Positions 5,801-7,634 of a stretch of 7,634 nt of DNA are shown here, in pieces (the stretch's first letter is position 1; each line of letters begins with the position of its first letter). Under the pieces are notes generated by a model, which worked only from the letters and a program-made list of their open reading frames with translations, was not told the origin of the DNA and did not search any database. Source of the DNA: Acetofilamentum sp. (GTDB taxonomy: Bacteria; Bacteroidota; Bacteroidia; Bacteroidales; DTU049). Made by a program: the position numbers and the translations under genes. The stretch covers positions 1-7,634 of the forward strand of contig DYON01000128.1 in the NCBI GenBank assembly GCA_020720525.1, read 5' to 3'.

Positions 5801-7141
5801 ATGAGAAAAATAACGCTGTTCATTATCATTAGCCTTGTATTGCAATTAACGTCTAATGCTCAACCACAGGGCGAACCAATCGATAAGATAGTTGCAATAG
5901 TTGGCTCAAAAATGATTTTGCTTTCACAAGTCGAAACACAGTATTGGCAACTTGTGATGCAAGGCGAAAAGCCAACCGACGAGTTGCGATGTTCGATTCT
6001 GGAGGAATTGTTGCTGCAAAAAATGTTGCTTACTCAAGCCGAAATCGACTCGCTTGTGGTTTCCGAATCGCAGGTTGATGGCGAAATAGAGCGCCGTATT
6101 CGATATTTTGTAACTCAATTTGGAAGCCCCGAAGCCTTGGAAAAATACTATAATAAAAGCATTTTGGAAATCAAAGATGAGTTCAAAGATTTAATCCGCG
6201 AGCAAATGCTGGTTCAGATGATGCAGGGAAAAATAACCGAAAACGTTACCATTTCGCCAGCAGAGGTTCGGAAGTATTTTAACGAGTTGAGTGCAGATAG
6301 TATTCCTTTTGTTGAATCGGACTTGGAAATTGGGCAGATTGTAATTGTTCCACAAGCATCGGAAGCCGATAAGTTGTTGATTTACGACAAGTTGGCAGCA
6401 CTTCGCGAACGAATACTAAAGGGCGAAAACTTTGAGGCATTGGCTCGATTGTATAGCGAAGACCCAGGTAGTGCCAAAAAAGGAGGTGAGCTTGGAATGT
6501 TTAGTCGGGGGCAAATGTTTCCTGAGTTCGAAGCAGCAGCTTTTGGTTTGAAAAATCCGGGCGATGTTTCGGAAATCATAGAAACACCTGCGGGCTACCA
6601 TTTTCTGCAACTAATTGAACGAAAAGGCGATTACATTAATGTTCGACATATTTTATTAATAGTAAAAGCCTCGCCAACCGATTTATACAATGCAAAAAAA
6701 CAACTCGACGATGTGTACACACAAATATCATCGGGATCGATCAATTTTGTAGAGGCTTCGGAAAAATACAATCCAGAAGATTACAAGTCGAACGGAGGAT
6801 TGATAGTGAATTCATATTCTGGCAATACCCGTTTTAAGTCGGACGAAGTTGATGCTACTGTGTTTTTTACTGTCGATAAACTTGAGCCTGGCAACATCAG
6901 CAAACCAGTGCTTTTTCAAACCGACGAAGGGAAAGATGGATATCGTTTGCTGTATTTGAAAAGTAGAACAACTCCTCACAAAGCAACATTAGAAAACGAT
7001 TACAATCTAATTACTCAGTATGCTTTGAATGCAAAAAAGACTCAAGCTCTGGAGAAGTGGGTAAAGGAGAAAAAATCGGTAACGTATGTTCGTATAAACG
7101 ACGATTTCAAGAGTTGCCTATTCAATTTCAATTGGGATTAA
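5801..7141 (+). CDS. surA: SurA-type periplasmic chaperone / peptidylprolyl isomerase
   Basis: SurA escorts unfolded beta-barrel proteins across the periplasm to the BAM complex. The ATG at 5801 gives 446 residues and a clean signal peptide (MRKITLFIII..., likely cut after SNA at about residue 20). The frame opens upstream at a TTG (5789), but that would put four extra residues before the signal and overlap the previous gene. The SurA N-domain covers about 26-150, with IDKIVAIVGSKMILLSQVE at its start. Parvulin domain 1 is about 173-274 (YSEDPGSAKKGGELGMFSRG, then GYHFLQL), domain 2 about 281-388, then a C-terminal helix (about 391-425). The first core histidine is Gln179 in domain 1 (IGQIVI) while His267 remains. 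In domain 2 His283 remains (VRHILL) but the second is Arg382 (GYRLLYL). Neither domain has the full pair. The protein ends in FKSCLFNFNWD. It begins four bases after the preceding stop and ends one base before moxR. Confidence 0.92.
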   Translation: MRKITLFIIISLVLQLTSNAQPQGEPIDKIVAIVGSKMILLSQVETQYWQLVMQGEKPTDELRCSILEELLLQKMLLTQAEIDSLVVSESQVDGEIERRIRYFVTQFGSPEALEKYYNKSILEIKDEFKDLIREQMLVQMMQGKITENVTISPAEVRKYFNELSADSIPFVESDLEIGQIVIVPQASEADKLLIYDKLAALRERILKGENFEALARLYSEDPGSAKKGGELGMFSRGQMFPEFEAAAFGLKNPGDVSEIIETPAGYHFLQLIERKGDYINVRHILLIVKASPTDLYNAKKQLDDVYTQISSGSINFVEASEKYNPEDYKSNGGLIVNSYSGNTRFKSDEVDATVFFTVDKLEPGNISKPVLFQTDEGKDGYRLLYLKSRTTPHKATLENDYNLITQYALNAKKTQALEKWVKEKKSVTYVRINDDFKSCLFNFNWD

Positions 7142-7142
7142 T

Positions 7143-7634
7143 ATGAGAAATTTCGCCAACGATGTAGAAGCAACTGAAGGCTTGAAGGAATTGTATCAGC
7201 AATTGAAAGCTGAAGTAGCTAAAGTTATTGTAGGACAAGACGAAGTGATTGACAAAGTGTTGATTAGTATTTTGAGTAAAGGACACGCTTTGTTGATTGG
7301 AGTTCCAGGCCTTGCAAAAACACTGATGATAACAACCATTGCAAAGGCACTCGGTCTTAGTTTTTCTAGAATTCAATTCACACCCGATTTGATGCCCAGC
7401 GACATCATTGGTACTGAAATTTTGGGCGAAGATCGTCAGTTTAGATACATAAAAGGTCCTGTTTTCTCGCATATTGTTTTGGCCGACGAGGTTAACCGTA
7501 CGCCCCCAAAGACCCAATCGGCGCTTCTTGAAGCAATGCAAGAGCGCGAAGTCTCTGTTGCTGGAGTTACTCACAAACTTCCCGATCCATTTTTTGTTTT
7601 AGCAACCCAAAATCCTATTGAACAAGAAGGAACT
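7143..7634 (+). CDS. MoxR-family AAA+ ATPase, 5' part (3' end outside window)
   Basis: MoxR ATPases are cytoplasmic AAA+ chaperone-like proteins, usually next to DUF58 and von Willebrand A (Bat) genes, that help mature or regulate other proteins. The ATG at 7143 follows the surA stop after a single base, and 164 residues are visible of a usual 320-335. VGQDEVIDKVLISIL (30-44) is the typical N-terminal family motif. Walker A is GVPGLAKT (53-60). IQFTPDLMPSDIIGTEIL (77-94) is a MoxR hallmark. Walker B is IVLADE (111-116), followed by VNRTPPKTQSALLEAMQE (117-134). ATQNP (154-158) carries sensor-1 Asn157. Sensor 2 and the lid domain fall beyond the window. All visible ATPase residues are intact. 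The one-base junction argues for co-transcription with surA; a Bat-type operon would be expected downstream but cannot be seen. Confidence 0.95.
   Translation, partial: MRNFANDVEATEGLKELYQQLKAEVAKVIVGQDEVIDKVLISILSKGHALLIGVPGLAKTLMITTIAKALGLSFSRIQFTPDLMPSDIIGTEILGEDRQFRYIKGPVFSHIVLADEVNRTPPKTQSALLEAMQEREVSVAGVTHKLPDPFFVLATQNPIEQEGT

Noticed and set aside
4939..7141. Bacteroidota O-glycosylation motif D(S/T)(A/I/L/V/M/T) in the exported proteins, for example DTL at residues 29-31 and DSI at 55-57 of the lipoprotein
   Set aside because: The three-residue motif also occurs twice in cytoplasmic GuaB and is not clearly enriched here, so no site can be called from sequence alone.

Overview
The window comes from a Bacteroidota bacterium, most likely of the Bacteroidales type. 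The case rests on four things: the proteins look like the Bacteroidota versions of their families; the two promoter-like sites match the Bacteroidota -7 consensus TAnnTTTG; recognisable Shine-Dalgarno sequences are absent; and the gene order is guaB, then a cluster of SurA/PpiC-like genes, then moxR. Genus cannot be called from the sequence. All six genes lie on the + strand, there is almost no non-coding DNA, and I see no mobile element, CRISPR array, tRNA or rRNA.

Layout: (1) 1-1330 is the 3' part of yidC, the inner-membrane insertase, with its 5' end outside the window. (2) 1331-1453 is the one sizeable intergenic gap; it holds a weak hairpin and a good Bacteroidota promoter. (3) 1454-2923 is a full-length guaB (IMP dehydrogenase). 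(4) A 36-base gap with a second TAnnTTTG site leads into four tightly packed genes. These are a two-parvulin-domain periplasmic prolyl isomerase (2960-4942), a SurA-like lipoprotein whose parvulin region is degenerate (4939-5796), SurA proper (5801-7141), and the 5' part of a MoxR-family AAA+ ATPase (7143 to the window end).

How they work together: YidC inserts inner-membrane proteins. The three SurA/PpiC-like proteins carry export signals and should act as periplasmic chaperones or prolyl isomerases for outer-membrane protein biogenesis. MoxR ATPases usually head operons with DUF58/VWA (Bat-type) proteins and act in protein maturation. Junctions of -4, +4 and +1 bases suggest that the last four genes are one transcription unit, driven from 2930-2937 and perhaps also by read-through from guaB. 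guaB supplies guanine nucleotides and has no obvious mechanistic link to the rest.

I find no convincing previously undescribed system. The most interesting content is the graded loss of parvulin catalytic histidines across three adjacent paralogues: both kept in both domains of the first, none in the second, and one kept in each domain of the third.
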